NCBI RefSeq assembly: GCF_900631945.1
Contig: NZ_UZWE01000012.1
Location: 1 to 59,852 of the forward strand
DNA from: Paracoccus haematequi
Lineage (GTDB): Bacteria > Pseudomonadota > Alphaproteobacteria > Rhodobacterales > Rhodobacteraceae
Direction of reading: 5' to 3'
Length of the DNA stretch: 59,852 nucleotides
The notes below the pieces were generated by a model, which was given only the letters and a program-made list of their open reading frames with translations, did not search any database and was not told the DNA's origin. Position 1 is the stretch's first letter, and every line of letters starts with the position of its first letter. Position numbers and translations under genes: made by a program. Below are positions 1 to 7,757 of this stretch, in pieces.

Positions 1-194
1 GCGGCGCGGGCGGCGATCCCGGCGTCCAGCCGGGCCAGTTCATCGGCGGTCAGGTCGCGGTCGAGGGTCAGCAGCCGCCCCGGCTCGACCCCCAGCACGG
101 CGGCCAGGATCCGGTCGCCATCGCGCGCCGCGCCCTCGATTCCCGCCGCGCGCAGCCGGACGGCGGCCTCGGCCCGCGCCTGGGGCAGCCTCAT
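1..194 (-). CDS. prmC: PrmC (HemK) N5-glutamine methyltransferase, N-terminal fragment
   Basis: This is the first part of the release-factor glutamine methyltransferase, which methylates the GGQ glutamine of RF1 and RF2; the window edge cuts it off. The visible translation begins [20 protein letters not shown] and continues into [13 protein letters not shown], which matches the helical N-terminal domain of the PrmC family. The methyltransferase domain with its NPPY motif lies outside the window. The ATG overlaps the prfA stop codon (ATGA at 191-194), so the two genes are translationally coupled. The prfA-prmC order is common in bacteria. The identification rests on the N-terminal pattern together with this context. 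Confidence 0.85.
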   Translation of the reverse strand, partial: MRLPQARAEAAVRLRAAGIEGAARDGDRILAAVLGVEPGRLLTLDRDLTADELARLDAGIAARA

Positions 195-1243
195 TCCTGC
201 GCCGCCAGCCGCGCGGCCTGGTCATGGGCGGTCAGCGCGTCGATGATCTCGGTCAGGTCGCCTGCCATGATCCGGTCCAGGGCGTAAAGCGTCAGGTTGA
301 TCCGGTGATCCGTCATCCGCCCCTGCGGAAAGTTATAGGTGCGGATTCGTTCGCTGCGATCGCCGGACCCGACCTGAGACTTGCGGTCGGCGGCGCGCTC
401 GGCATCGCTGCGGGCGCGCTCCATGTCGTAAAGCCGGGCGCGCAGGACGGCCATCGCATTGGCGCGGTTCTGGTGCTGCGACTTCTCGGAACTGGTGACG
501 ACGATCCCGGTCGGCAGATGGGTGATCCGCACAGCCGAATCGGTCGTGTTCACATGCTGGCCCCCGGCACCGCTGGCCCGCATCGTGTCGATGCGGATGT
601 CAGAGGCCGGGATGTCGATATCGACCTCCTCGGCCTCGGGCAGCACGGCCACGGTCGCGGCACTGGTATGGATGCGCCCGCCCGATTCGGTTTCCGGCAC
701 CCGCTGAACGCGGTGAACGCCGGATTCGTATTTCAGCCGGGCAAAGACCCCCTCGCCCTCGATCCGGGCGACGGCTTCCTTGACGCCGCCCAGTTCGGTC
801 TCGGTCAGATCCAGCAACTGGAAGGTCCAGCCCTGCGCCTCGGCATGGCGGCGATACATGGCCAGCAGATCGCCCGCGAACAGCGCTGCCTCGTCCCCGC
901 CCGTGCCGGGCCGGATCTCCAGGATCGCGGGGCGGGCATCGGCGGCATCCCTGGGCAGCAGCGCGATGCGCAGCCGCTGCTCCAGCGCGGGCAGAGCCTC
1001 GCGCAGCCGGGCCAGCTCATCCTCGGCCAGTTCGCGCATCTCGGGGTCGGCCAGCATCGCCTGGGCCTCGGCCAGGCCGTCGCGGGCGGCGCGCCATTCG
1101 CCGATCTCCTCGACCACCGGCTTGAGATCCGCATATTCCCGGCTGATTCGCGCGATCTGGTCGGGCGCCGCGCCCGCATTCAACTGCGCTTCGAGAAACT
1201 CGAACCGCTGGACGATCTGGACAAGGCGATCCTCGGGCAACAT
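191..1243 (-). CDS. prfA: Peptide chain release factor 1 (RF1)
   Basis: RF1 recognises UAA and UAG stop codons and triggers peptidyl-tRNA hydrolysis on the ribosome. The 350-residue length is close to the usual value for the family. The catalytic GGQ sits at residues 227-229 (context [17 protein letters not shown]). The stop-codon-reading tripeptide is in the RF1-specific P-x-T form, here PET at residues 183-185 in [20 protein letters not shown]. This distinguishes it from RF2, which carries SPF. It overlaps prmC, its modifying enzyme, by four bases. Confidence 0.97.
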   Translation of the reverse strand: MLPEDRLVQIVQRFEFLEAQLNAGAAPDQIARISREYADLKPVVEEIGEWRAARDGLAEAQAMLADPEMRELAEDELARLREALPALEQRLRIALLPRDAADARPAILEIRPGTGGDEAALFAGDLLAMYRRHAEAQGWTFQLLDLTETELGGVKEAVARIEGEGVFARLKYESGVHRVQRVPETESGGRIHTSAATVAVLPEAEEVDIDIPASDIRIDTMRASGAGGQHVNTTDSAVRITHLPTGIVVTSSEKSQHQNRANAMAVLRARLYDMERARSDAERAADRKSQVGSGDRSERIRTYNFPQGRMTDHRINLTLYALDRIMAGDLTEIIDALTAHDQAARLAAQE

Positions 1244-1282
1244 GGCGGGGGCTTACCGTCGCGCCGCGGCACCGGCAAGCCT

Positions 1283-1337
1283 GCTTTGGACGGCAAATAT
1301 CCTCGGGGGGTCCGGGGGGCGAAGCGCCCCCGGCCGT
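1283..1337 (-). repeat. Interspersed intergenic element, copy A (hairpin plus GGATATTTG box)
   Basis: On the minus strand, just past the end of speB, a GC hairpin (CCGGGGG at 1312-1318 pairing with CCCCCGG at 1327-1333) is followed by CCCCCCGAGGATATTTG and then GTCCAAAGCAGG. The same architecture recurs at 9.8 kb (two copies), 29.1, 54.0 and 58.4 kb. The hairpin may act as a transcription terminator for speB. Confidence 0.7.
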
Positions 1338-1349
1338 CGCGGGACGCAA

Positions 1350-2309
1350 TCAGCGCCGGGTCCAGCCATACAGCGCGATCAGTTCCATGGCGACATGCGC
1401 CCCCGCCACCGCCGTCGCCCCGGTCGTGTCATAGGGGGGCGAGACCTCGACCACGTCGCCGCCGATCAGATCCACACCGGCGAGCCCGCGCAACAGCGCC
1501 GCCGCCTGCCAGCTTGCCAGCCCGCCCCAGACCGGCGTGCCGGTGCCGGGCGCGAAGGCCGGATCCAGCGCGTCGATGTCGAAGGTGACATAGACCGGCC
1601 GGTTGCCGATCACCGCGCGGATCCGGTCCAGCGTGGTGTCCACCCCGTCGCGATGCACCCCCGGCGCATCCAGGATGGTCACGCCCAGCGTGTCGGGGTT
1701 TTCGGTGCGGATGCCGACGCTGACGCTGGCGGTCGGGTCCACCACCCCCTCGCGGATCGCCTTGTAGAGGAACGTCCCGTGGTCGATCCGGTCGGGATCG
1801 TCGTCCACCCAGGTGTCGGAATGGGCGTCGAACTGGATCAGCGCCACCGGCCCGCGCCGCGCCGCCACCGCGCGCAGGATCGGCAGGGTGATCGAATGAT
1901 CGCCCCCCAGCGTCACCGGCGCCGCGCCGCCATCCATGATGGCGCCGACATGCGCCTCGATCCGGGCGGGAACCTCGCGGGTCTTGGCGTAATCGAAGGC
2001 CATGTCGCCGTAATCGACCACGTTCAGCAGCGACAAGGGATCATAGCCCCAGCCATAGGGCGGGTCATAGGGTTGCAGCGCCGAGGCCTCGCGGATCGCG
2101 CGCGGGCCGAAGCGGGTGCCGGGCCGGTGCGTCACCGCCTGGTCGAAGGGAATCCCCGTCACCGCCACATCCACCCCCGCCAGATCCTTGCTGTAACGCC
2201 GCCGCAGAAAGCTGGTCGCGCCGCCGAAGGCGTTCTCGAAGGACAGCCCGCGCGGGTCGTTTCGCGTAAAGGCCTGATCGACCTGCGTTCCTGCGTCTTC
2301 CAATGCCAT
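1350..2309 (-). CDS. speB: Agmatinase / ureohydrolase family enzyme
   Basis: This is a binuclear Mn-dependent ureohydrolase that most likely splits agmatine into putrescine and urea in the cytoplasm. The 319-residue protein carries the family's metal-binding signatures: GGDHS (135-139, His138), DAHSD (161-165) and DIDALDP (244-250). The C-terminal motif reads PGTGTPVWGG, which is typical of agmatinase-like members. The ATG is preceded by AAGGACC. Related guanidinobutyrase and guanidinopropionase enzymes share these motifs, so the exact substrate is an inference. It diverges from the cytochrome c peroxidase gene. Confidence 0.88.
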   Translation of the reverse strand: MALEDAGTQVDQAFTRNDPRGLSFENAFGGATSFLRRRYSKDLAGVDVAVTGIPFDQAVTHRPGTRFGPRAIREASALQPYDPPYGWGYDPLSLLNVVDYGDMAFDYAKTREVPARIEAHVGAIMDGGAAPVTLGGDHSITLPILRAVAARRGPVALIQFDAHSDTWVDDDPDRIDHGTFLYKAIREGVVDPTASVSVGIRTENPDTLGVTILDAPGVHRDGVDTTLDRIRAVIGNRPVYVTFDIDALDPAFAPGTGTPVWGGLASWQAAALLRGLAGVDLIGGDVVEVSPPYDTTGATAVAGAHVAMELIALYGWTRR

Positions 2310-2377
2310 GGCCGGTCCTTTCCATGTCCGTCGCCCTTATCGTGACGCAGCGGCGCGCGGTTCTCAAGCGCCGGACC

Positions 2378-2391
2378 TTGATCTGCATCAG
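2378..2391 (+). promoter_or_regulatory. FNR/FnrP-type box upstream of cytochrome c peroxidase
   Basis: The sequence TTGATCTGCATCAG matches the FNR consensus TTGAT-N4-ATCAA at nine of ten specified bases. It lies about 68 bases before the peroxidase start codon. That suits a class II position if transcription starts near 2430. Oxygen-responsive FNR control of cytochrome c peroxidase is known in Paracoccus and other proteobacteria. Binding here is inferred from the sequence match only. Confidence 0.65.
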
Positions 2392-2458
2392 GGCGGCGGC
2401 GCGTCGATTGGTCCATCATGCGCAAGGACGCGCGACGACCACGACAAGAGAGACAGCC

Positions 2459-3520
2459 ATGAAGACATCCCTTCTTGCCATCGCCGCGACCGCCGCGCTG
2501 GCGGCGCCAGCGCTTGCCCAGACGGACCTGCCCGCCGATGCCGACCTGCGCAGCGCCGCGCTGGAATGGTTCGAACCGATCCCCGACACGCCGCAGATCC
2601 CCGCCGGCAACGTCCTGACGCCCGAGCGGGTGGATCTGGGCGCCATGCTGTTCTTCGACCCGCGCATGTCGCGGTCGGGGGTGTTTTCCTGCCAGTCCTG
2701 CCACAACGTGGGCCTGGGCGGAGTGGACGGGCTGACCACCTCGATCGGGCATGGCTGGCAGCAGGGGCCGCGCAACTCTCCCACGATGCTGAACGCCATC
2801 TTCAACATCGCCCAGTTCTGGGACGGCCGCGCGCCCGACTTGGCCGCGCAGGCGAAAGGCCCTGTCCAGGCCGGGGTCGAGATGAACAACACCCCCGAGA
2901 ACCTGATCGGCACGCTGAATTCCATGCCGGGCTATGTCGATGCCTTCAAGGCGGCCTTCCCCGATGAGGACGCCCCGGTCAGCTTCGACAACTTCGCCCG
3001 CGCCATCGAGGCGTTCGAGGCGACGCTGATCACCCCCGACAGCGCCTTCGACCGCTTCCTCAAGGGCGACGACGCCGCCATGACCGACCAGGAGAAACGC
3101 GGCCTGGCCGCCTTCATGGACACCGGCTGCACCGCCTGCCATGCGGGCCGCAACGTCGGCGGGCAGGATTACTATCCCTTCGGCGTGATCGAGCGGCCGG
3201 GCGGATCGGTCCTGCCGGAAGGCGACCGCGGCCGCTTCGCCGTCACCCAGACGGCGGATGACGAATACGTCTTCCGCGCGGCCCCCCTGCGCAACGTCGC
3301 GCTGACCGCCCCGTATTTCCATTCCGGCGCCGTCTGGGATCTGCACGAGGCGGTCAGCATCATGTCCTCGTCCCAGCTTGGCACCGAACTGGCCGAACCC
3401 CAGGTGGACGAGATCGTGGCCTTCCTGGGCAGCCTGACCGGCAAGCAGCCGCAGATCGTCCATCCGATCCTGCCGGTCCGCAACGCGGAAACCCCGCAGC
3501 CCCAGCCGATGGTCCAGTAA
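2459..3520 (+). CDS. Di-haem cytochrome c peroxidase (CcpA/MauG family), periplasmic
   Basis: This enzyme reduces hydrogen peroxide in the periplasm with electrons from small cytochromes c or cupredoxins. The start chosen, MKTSLLAIAATAALAAPALA, gives a clean Sec signal peptide ending in ALA-Q; an upstream in-frame start would place the signal peptide internally. The two haem-attachment motifs are CQSCH (residues 78-82) and CTACH (224-228), in the spacing of bacterial di-haem peroxidases. The mature length of about 330 residues also fits. An FNR-type box lies upstream and a hairpin terminator follows. MauG-like relatives have the same layout, but no methylamine dehydrogenase genes are nearby, so peroxidase is preferred. 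Confidence 0.92.
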   Translation: MKTSLLAIAATAALAAPALAQTDLPADADLRSAALEWFEPIPDTPQIPAGNVLTPERVDLGAMLFFDPRMSRSGVFSCQSCHNVGLGGVDGLTTSIGHGWQQGPRNSPTMLNAIFNIAQFWDGRAPDLAAQAKGPVQAGVEMNNTPENLIGTLNSMPGYVDAFKAAFPDEDAPVSFDNFARAIEAFEATLITPDSAFDRFLKGDDAAMTDQEKRGLAAFMDTGCTACHAGRNVGGQDYYPFGVIERPGGSVLPEGDRGRFAVTQTADDEYVFRAAPLRNVALTAPYFHSGAVWDLHEAVSIMSSSQLGTELAEPQVDEIVAFLGSLTGKQPQIVHPILPVRNAETPQPQPMVQ

Positions 3521-3530
3521 ACCGGACCTA

Positions 3531-3560
3531 CCATGGCGAGGGCTGCGGCCTTCGCCATGG
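3531..3560 (+). terminator. Hairpin downstream of cytochrome c peroxidase
   Basis: CCATGGCGAGGG at 3531-3542 pairs with CCTTCGCCATGG at 3549-3560 with one mismatch across a six-base loop. It lies ten bases after the stop codon and is followed by GCTGGTTTTG. It is a plausible, moderately strong intrinsic terminator. Confidence 0.55.
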
Positions 3561-3682
3561 GCTGGTTTTGCCCGCCACGCGATGCGCCGGACAAATGCCG
3601 GCTTGCCGAACGGCGCTTTGAGCCCATAGCCGGCCGCCGCAGTGGCAGCTATTGTTTCATGAAATAACTCCGGGTTGCTGAG

Positions 3683-3940
3683 ATGGAAATTAGCGATGAG
3701 CGCTATAGCGCACTTGCGAAAGCATATGCTGAAAGTGCTGGCGCTGTGCATTGGGCCTACACTCACTGGGATCTAGATACTGGGATCGAAAGCGCTTTGA
3801 AGGACGCGATGGGAGATGGCGTAGCTCAGGCCGTGGTCAACTTGCTGAATGCTGTGGAAGCTCTTTTGGCAGGCGAAACCGGGTTGCCAGGACCAACATT
3901 AGCCCTACGTGCAGAGGACTTTGATCGCGACGAGATATAG
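3683..3940 (+). CDS. Small hypothetical protein, low-GC orphan ORF
   Basis: This 85-residue acidic protein (MEISDERYSALAKAYAES...) is not recognised. It contains an amphipathic helix-like start, the stretch AVHWAYTHWDLDTG and an acidic C-terminus ending DFDRDEI. There is no signal peptide, membrane segment or metal motif. By eye the ORF is about half G+C and uses codons such as ATA, AAA and TTA-type triplets that are rare elsewhere in the window. It sits alone between the peroxidase and the ribosomal operon. The contrast in composition suggests recent acquisition. A weak purine-rich stretch precedes the start, so translation is uncertain. Confidence 0.5.
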   Translation: MEISDERYSALAKAYAESAGAVHWAYTHWDLDTGIESALKDAMGDGVAQAVVNLLNAVEALLAGETGLPGPTLALRAEDFDRDEI

Positions 3941-3993
3941 TCCTGATTGGCAGCTTCGTCCCACATAGCAGCCAGTACGCCCCCCGAATCGCC

Positions 3994-4021
3994 TTGCATC
4001 CTGCGCCTTCGCCGCTATAAG
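3994..4021 (+). promoter_or_regulatory. Putative sigma-70 promoter of the rpsF operon
   Basis: TTGCAT at 3994-3999 and TATAAG at 4016-4021 are separated by 16 bases. This would give a leader of roughly 95 bases before rpsF, long enough for the autoregulatory RNA structures known for S6:S18 operons, although no specific structure was identified here. Confidence 0.5.
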
Positions 4022-4124
4022 ACCGCATCCTTCCGCCGAGATCTTGCAACCGGCGCAGCCTCTCGTGACGGGTGCGGAAGGGGTCGCCCGTCGATGAAAT
4101 GCGCCTGAAACTGAAAGGATCGCC

Positions 4125-4583
4125 ATGCCTCTGTACGAGCATGTGCTGATCGCCCGCCAGGACCTGTCGAACACGCAGGCCGAAGGGCTGATCGAACATT
4201 TCTCGACCGTGCTGGCCGACAACGGCGGCACCGTGATCGAAAACGAATACTGGGGTGTGCGCACCCTCGCCTACAAGATCAACAAGAACCGCAAGGGCCA
4301 TTACGCCTTCCTGCGCACCGACGCGCCCTCGGCCGCCGTGCAGGAAATGGAACGCCTGGCCCGCCTGCATGACGACGTGATGCGCGTCATGACCGTGCGC
4401 GTGGACAAGCACGAGGAAGGCCCCTCGGTCCAGATGCAGAAGCGCGAGGAACGCGGCGAGCGTGGGGATCGTGGCGACCGCGGTGATCGCGGCGACCGCC
4501 CGCGCGGCGACCGTGACCGTGGCGACCGTGGCGCCGACCGTGGTGATCGCGGCGACCGCCGCGAGCGGACTGAAAGGATCTGA
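4125..4583 (+). CDS. rpsF: 30S ribosomal protein S6 with long Arg-Gly-Asp repeat tail
   Basis: S6 binds the central domain of 16S rRNA together with S18. Residues 1-106 form the standard domain: [15 protein letters not shown], then [13 protein letters not shown] and YAFLRTDAP, ending in a conserved-type [11 protein letters not shown]. Residues 107-152 are a low-complexity tail made almost entirely of RGD/RGDR units and ending RRERTERI. Alphaproteobacterial S6 proteins often carry charged tails, but this one is strikingly repetitive, and its DNA consists of near-tandem nine-base units from about 4455 to 4560. It is the first gene of the operon, two bases before rpsR. Repeat number could vary among strains. 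Confidence 0.97.
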   Translation: MPLYEHVLIARQDLSNTQAEGLIEHFSTVLADNGGTVIENEYWGVRTLAYKINKNRKGHYAFLRTDAPSAAVQEMERLARLHDDVMRVMTVRVDKHEEGPSVQMQKREERGERGDRGDRGDRGDRPRGDRDRGDRGADRGDRGDRRERTERI

Positions 4584-4585
4584 TC

Positions 4586-4813
4586 ATGGCGAACAAACCG
4601 TTCTTCCGCCGCCGCAAGGTTTGCCCCTTCTCGGGCGAAAACGCCCCGGCCATCGACTACAAGGACACGCGCCTGCTTCAGCGTTACATTTCCGAACGCG
4701 GCAAGATCGTGCCCTCGCGCATCACCGCCGTCTCGGCCAAGAAGCAGCGTGAACTGGCCCGCGCCATCAAGCGCGCCCGGTTCCTGGCCCTGCTGCCCTA
4801 TGTCGTGAAGTAA
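4586..4813 (+). CDS. rpsR: 30S ribosomal protein S18
   Basis: S18 is a small 30S protein that pairs with S6 in the platform. The 75-residue sequence [20 protein letters not shown] with the later motif [33 protein letters not shown] is the classic S18 pattern. It starts two bases after the rpsF stop, and rplI follows 12 bases later, giving the common rpsF-rpsR-rplI order. Confidence 0.98.
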   Translation: MANKPFFRRRKVCPFSGENAPAIDYKDTRLLQRYISERGKIVPSRITAVSAKKQRELARAIKRARFLALLPYVVK

Positions 4814-4825
4814 GGGGACAAGGAC

Positions 4826-5407
4826 ATGCAAGTCATCCTGCTGGAACGCGTGGCGAAACTTGGCCAGATGGGCGAAGTCGTCAACGTGAAAGAGGGCTTT
4901 GCCCGCAACTTCCTGCTGCCCCAGGGCAAGGCGCTGCGCGCATCCGAGGCCAACATCAAGTCCTTCGAGAACCGCAAGGTCCAACTGGAAGCGCAGAACG
5001 CCGAAACCAAGGCCGAAGCGCAGAAGATCGCCGACAAGCTGGACGGCCAGACCTTCGTGATCATCCGGTCGGCCTCGGACGCCGGGGCGCTGTACGGGTC
5101 CGTGACCACCCGCGACGCGGCCGACGCCGCGACCGAGGCCGGCTTCACGCTGGACCGCAAGCAGGTGGTTCTGAACCACCCGATCAAGGAACTGGGCCTG
5201 CACAACGTCAACGTCGTGCTGCACCCCGAGGTCGACGCGACCATCGTGCTGAACGTCGCCCGTTCGCCCGAGGAAGCCGAACTGCAAGCGCAGGGCAAGT
5301 CGATCCAGGATCTGGCCGCCGAGGCCGATGCCGCCGCCGAATTCGAGATCGCCGAACTGTTCGACGACATCGGCGCCGCGAACGACGACAGCGACGACCG
5401 GAACTGA
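4826..5407 (+). CDS. rplI: 50S ribosomal protein L9
   Basis: L9 binds 23S rRNA near the L1 stalk and limits frameshifting. It opens [20 protein letters not shown] and continues [16 protein letters not shown], the L9 N-domain signature, followed by a long connecting helix around residues 50-75. The C-domain is recognisable at [13 protein letters not shown] and is followed by an Ala/Glu/Asp-rich extension up to residue 193. Such acidic extensions are common in alphaproteobacterial L9, compared with about 150 residues in E. coli. The SD is GGGGACAAGGAC. A strong terminator follows. Confidence 0.97.
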   Translation: MQVILLERVAKLGQMGEVVNVKEGFARNFLLPQGKALRASEANIKSFENRKVQLEAQNAETKAEAQKIADKLDGQTFVIIRSASDAGALYGSVTTRDAADAATEAGFTLDRKQVVLNHPIKELGLHNVNVVLHPEVDATIVLNVARSPEEAELQAQGKSIQDLAAEADAAAEFEIAELFDDIGAANDDSDDRN

Positions 5408-5430
5408 TCCTTCCGCACACGCAAAGTTCA

Positions 5431-5463
5431 GGCCGCAGCGGGAAACCGATGCGGCCTTTTTTT
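5431..5463 (+). terminator. Rho-independent terminator of the rpsF-rpsR-rplI operon
   Basis: GGCCGCA at 5431-5437 pairs perfectly with TGCGGCC at 5450-5456 and is followed immediately by seven T residues. It is the clearest intrinsic terminator in the window, 24 bases after rplI. Confidence 0.93.
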
Positions 5464-5567
5464 CGTTCTGGGGCAAATTGTTTCCTGCCCGAACCGGACA
5501 TATCATGGACCTGATGATTGGAAGCCGTCCCTGGACGGAGCTTGCGCATTACGCCGAAGGACAGACC

Positions 5568-6530
5568 ATGGCCGATCCCCTTTCCCAGCTTCTTGCCGGA
5601 CGCGACTGGCTGATGGCTGACGGGGCGACGGGGACCAACCTGTTCAACATGGGCCTGGCGTCGAATGTCGCGCCGGAATTGTGGAACACCGACCGCCCCG
5701 ACCTGGTGCGGCGTCTCTATCGGGACGCGGTGGATGCGGGGGCCGACCTGTTCCTGACCAACACCTTCGGCGGCAACGCCAGCCGCCTGCGCCTGCAAGG
5801 CGCGGGCCATCGCGTGCGGGAACTGAATCTGGCCGGCGCCGCCATGGCGCGCGAGGTCGCCGATGCCGCCGGGCGCAAGGTTGTGGTCGCCGGCAATATC
5901 GGCCCCACCGGAGAGATCATGGCCCCCATCGGCAGCCTGTCCCAAGCCCGCGCGGTCGAGATGTTCCACGAACAGGCCGAGGCGCTGAAGGACGGCGGCG
6001 CCGACGTGCTGTGGGTGGAAACCATCAGTTCCGAGCAGGAATTCCGCGCCGCCGCCGAGGCCGCACGGCTGGCCGACATGCCCTGGGGCGGGATGATGAG
6101 CTTTGACACCGCCGGACGCACGATCATGGGCGTCACCTCGGCGCAGCTGTCGGCCCTGGTGGAACGGCTGCCGAACCCGCCCATCGCCTATGGCGCGAAT
6201 TGCGGCGTCGGAGCGGCGGATCTGCTGCGGACGGTGCGTGATTTCGTCGCATCGGGAAACGAACGGCCGATCATCGCCAAGGGGAATGCCGGGATCCCGC
6301 ATCTTGAGGACGGGCATCTGCATTACGACGGCACGCCCGCGATCATGGCCGATTACGCCTGCCTGGCCCGCGATATGGGCGTACGGATCATCGGCGGCTG
6401 CTGCGGCACCACGCCCGGCCATCTGCGCGCCATGCGAGAGGCGTTGGAGACCCGTGCCCCCGGCCCCCGCCCCTCGCTGGAGGAGATCGCGTCCCGGCTG
6501 GGCGGTTTCAGCGCGGTCGGCGATTACTGA
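5568..6530 (+). CDS. bmt: Betaine-homocysteine S-methyltransferase family protein
   Basis: This zinc-dependent enzyme moves a methyl group from a betaine-type donor to homocysteine to form methionine. The start MADPLSQLLAGRDWLMADGA is preceded by GAAGGACAG and gives 320 residues; an in-frame ATG at 5505 would add 21 residues and is less likely. DGATGTNLF, the GANCGVG cysteine loop and the GGCCGTTPGH double cysteine near the C-terminus supply the zinc ligands of the homocysteine S-methyltransferase fold. It resembles the short Bmt proteins of Rhodobacterales, which lack the cobalamin domains of MetH. The methyl donor is inferred. Confidence 0.85.
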   Translation: MADPLSQLLAGRDWLMADGATGTNLFNMGLASNVAPELWNTDRPDLVRRLYRDAVDAGADLFLTNTFGGNASRLRLQGAGHRVRELNLAGAAMAREVADAAGRKVVVAGNIGPTGEIMAPIGSLSQARAVEMFHEQAEALKDGGADVLWVETISSEQEFRAAAEAARLADMPWGGMMSFDTAGRTIMGVTSAQLSALVERLPNPPIAYGANCGVGAADLLRTVRDFVASGNERPIIAKGNAGIPHLEDGHLHYDGTPAIMADYACLARDMGVRIIGGCCGTTPGHLRAMREALETRAPGPRPSLEEIASRLGGFSAVGDY

Positions 6531-6582
6531 AGGCCGCATGTGACGGCTGACAGTCGCCGCCGGGCGCGTTAGACCAGCCGTC

Positions 6583-7350
6583 ATGGCAAGACGAAATCGC
6601 ATGTCCCGTCCCTTCGCGGCGGCCAGGGTTCTGGTCAGCCACCGGCGTTCGCAGGGCAGCGATTTCGTGCTGGCGGTGTTCCTGGCGGGGATCGCAGGGG
6701 CTTCCAACGCGGGCGGGTTCTTCGCCCTGGGGCAGTATACGTCGCACATGACCGGCTATCTGTCGCAGATCGCCGACAACCTGGTGATCGGCAACCTGCT
6801 GGTCACGGCGACCGCGCTGCTGGCCATCGGCGCCTTCACCACCGGCGCGGCCTTCAGCACCTTTCTGGTGAACTGGGCGCGGCACCGGATGGGGCGGCGG
6901 CAATTCGCGCTGCCCTTGGCGGTTCAGGGGGCCTGTCTGGCCTGCTTCGCCTTCGGCGGCATCTTCACCACGCTGCCCGGCCGCATGTTCGCCCTGGCCT
7001 GCCTGTGCTTCATCATGGGCATGCAGAACGCCACCATCACCAAGATTTCCGGCGCGCGCATCAGGACCACCCATGCCACCGGCATGATCACCGATGTGGG
7101 CATCGAATGCGGCCGCGCCCTGTATCGGCTGGTCCAGCCGCGCCGCGCCGTCCGCCCCGACGGGGCGAAACTGCGCATCCTGCTGTCTCTGATCGGAACC
7201 TATGTGGTGGGCGGCATCGTTGGTGCCTTGGGCTATGCGGTCGTCGGCTTCTATTTCTCGCTGCCGCTGGCGGGGCTGCTGCTGGCCCTGGCCCTGCCGA
7301 CCTTCGGCGCGGCAGGCGGACGCATGGTCCCCCGGCCGGGCCATCGATAA
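6583..7350 (+). CDS. YoaK/DUF1275 family integral membrane protein
   Basis: This 255-residue protein has about six hydrophobic segments. It matches the DUF1275 pattern: AGASNAGGFFALGQYTSHMTGYLSQIADNL near residues 40-70, followed by FIMGMQNATITKISGARIRTTHATGMITDVGIE near 145-175. Members of this family are inner-membrane proteins of unknown transport or structural role. An ATG six codons downstream (MSRPF) is an alternative start. It is followed after 30 bases by a DUF983 gene in the same direction, so the two may be co-transcribed. Confidence 0.85.
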   Translation: MARRNRMSRPFAAARVLVSHRRSQGSDFVLAVFLAGIAGASNAGGFFALGQYTSHMTGYLSQIADNLVIGNLLVTATALLAIGAFTTGAAFSTFLVNWARHRMGRRQFALPLAVQGACLACFAFGGIFTTLPGRMFALACLCFIMGMQNATITKISGARIRTTHATGMITDVGIECGRALYRLVQPRRAVRPDGAKLRILLSLIGTYVVGGIVGALGYAVVGFYFSLPLAGLLLALALPTFGAAGGRMVPRPGHR

Positions 7351-7380
7351 GGAAGGATCCATCATCAGGACGCGCGAACC

Positions 7381-7746
7381 ATGACCGAAGACCGAGACAG
7401 CCGGACGGCCATCGTCCGGGGATTGATGAATCTCTGCCCGAATTGCGGCAAGGGCAGGCTGCTGCGCGGATATCTAGGCGTGCCCGCCGAATGCGAGGTC
7501 TGCCACGCGCCCCTTGGCCGCTATCCCGCCGCCGACGGCCCCGCCTTCTTCGCGATGACGATCATGCTTCTGCTGCTGATCCCGCTGATCGGCTTCACCT
7601 GGGTGCTGCTGCGCCCCTCGCCGGTGATGCTGCTGGCGATCACCGGCGTCATCACCACGGTCCTGACGCTGATCCTGCTGCGTCTCGTGAAGGGGGCCTT
7701 CATAGGATACCTGTGGGCCAAGAACGAACAGGACCGGGGCGCTTAA
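7381..7746 (+). CDS. DUF983 family membrane protein
   Basis: This 121-residue protein begins with a zinc-ribbon-like stretch, CPNCGKGRLLRGYL followed by CEVCHAPLGRY (four Cys in two CxxC pairs). Two hydrophobic segments follow (ILLLIPLIGFTWVLL region and ITGVITTVLTLILLRLV), separated by a short loop. This is the standard DUF983 arrangement. The function is unknown; relatives in alphaproteobacteria often lie near cytochrome oxidase or NUDIX genes, but neither is present here. It is convergent with the radical SAM gene, with a gap of 11 bases. Confidence 0.85.
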   Translation: MTEDRDSRTAIVRGLMNLCPNCGKGRLLRGYLGVPAECEVCHAPLGRYPAADGPAFFAMTIMLLLLIPLIGFTWVLLRPSPVMLLAITGVITTVLTLILLRLVKGAFIGYLWAKNEQDRGA

Positions 7747-7757
7747 ACCGGAAGCGC

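Noticed and set aside
224..1588. 454-codon plus-strand frame opposite prfA
   Set aside because: It is antisense to RF1, whose GGQ and PxT motifs are complete; the opposite frame has no motif.
2159..3766. 535-codon minus-strand frame across the peroxidase gene
   Set aside because: The plus-strand peroxidase has a signal peptide and both haem motifs; the opposite frame has no recognisable domain.
4455..4560. Tandem repeats suggesting a CRISPR array
   Set aside because: The 9-base units are inside the rpsF coding frame and encode RGD repeats; there are no spacers or cas genes.
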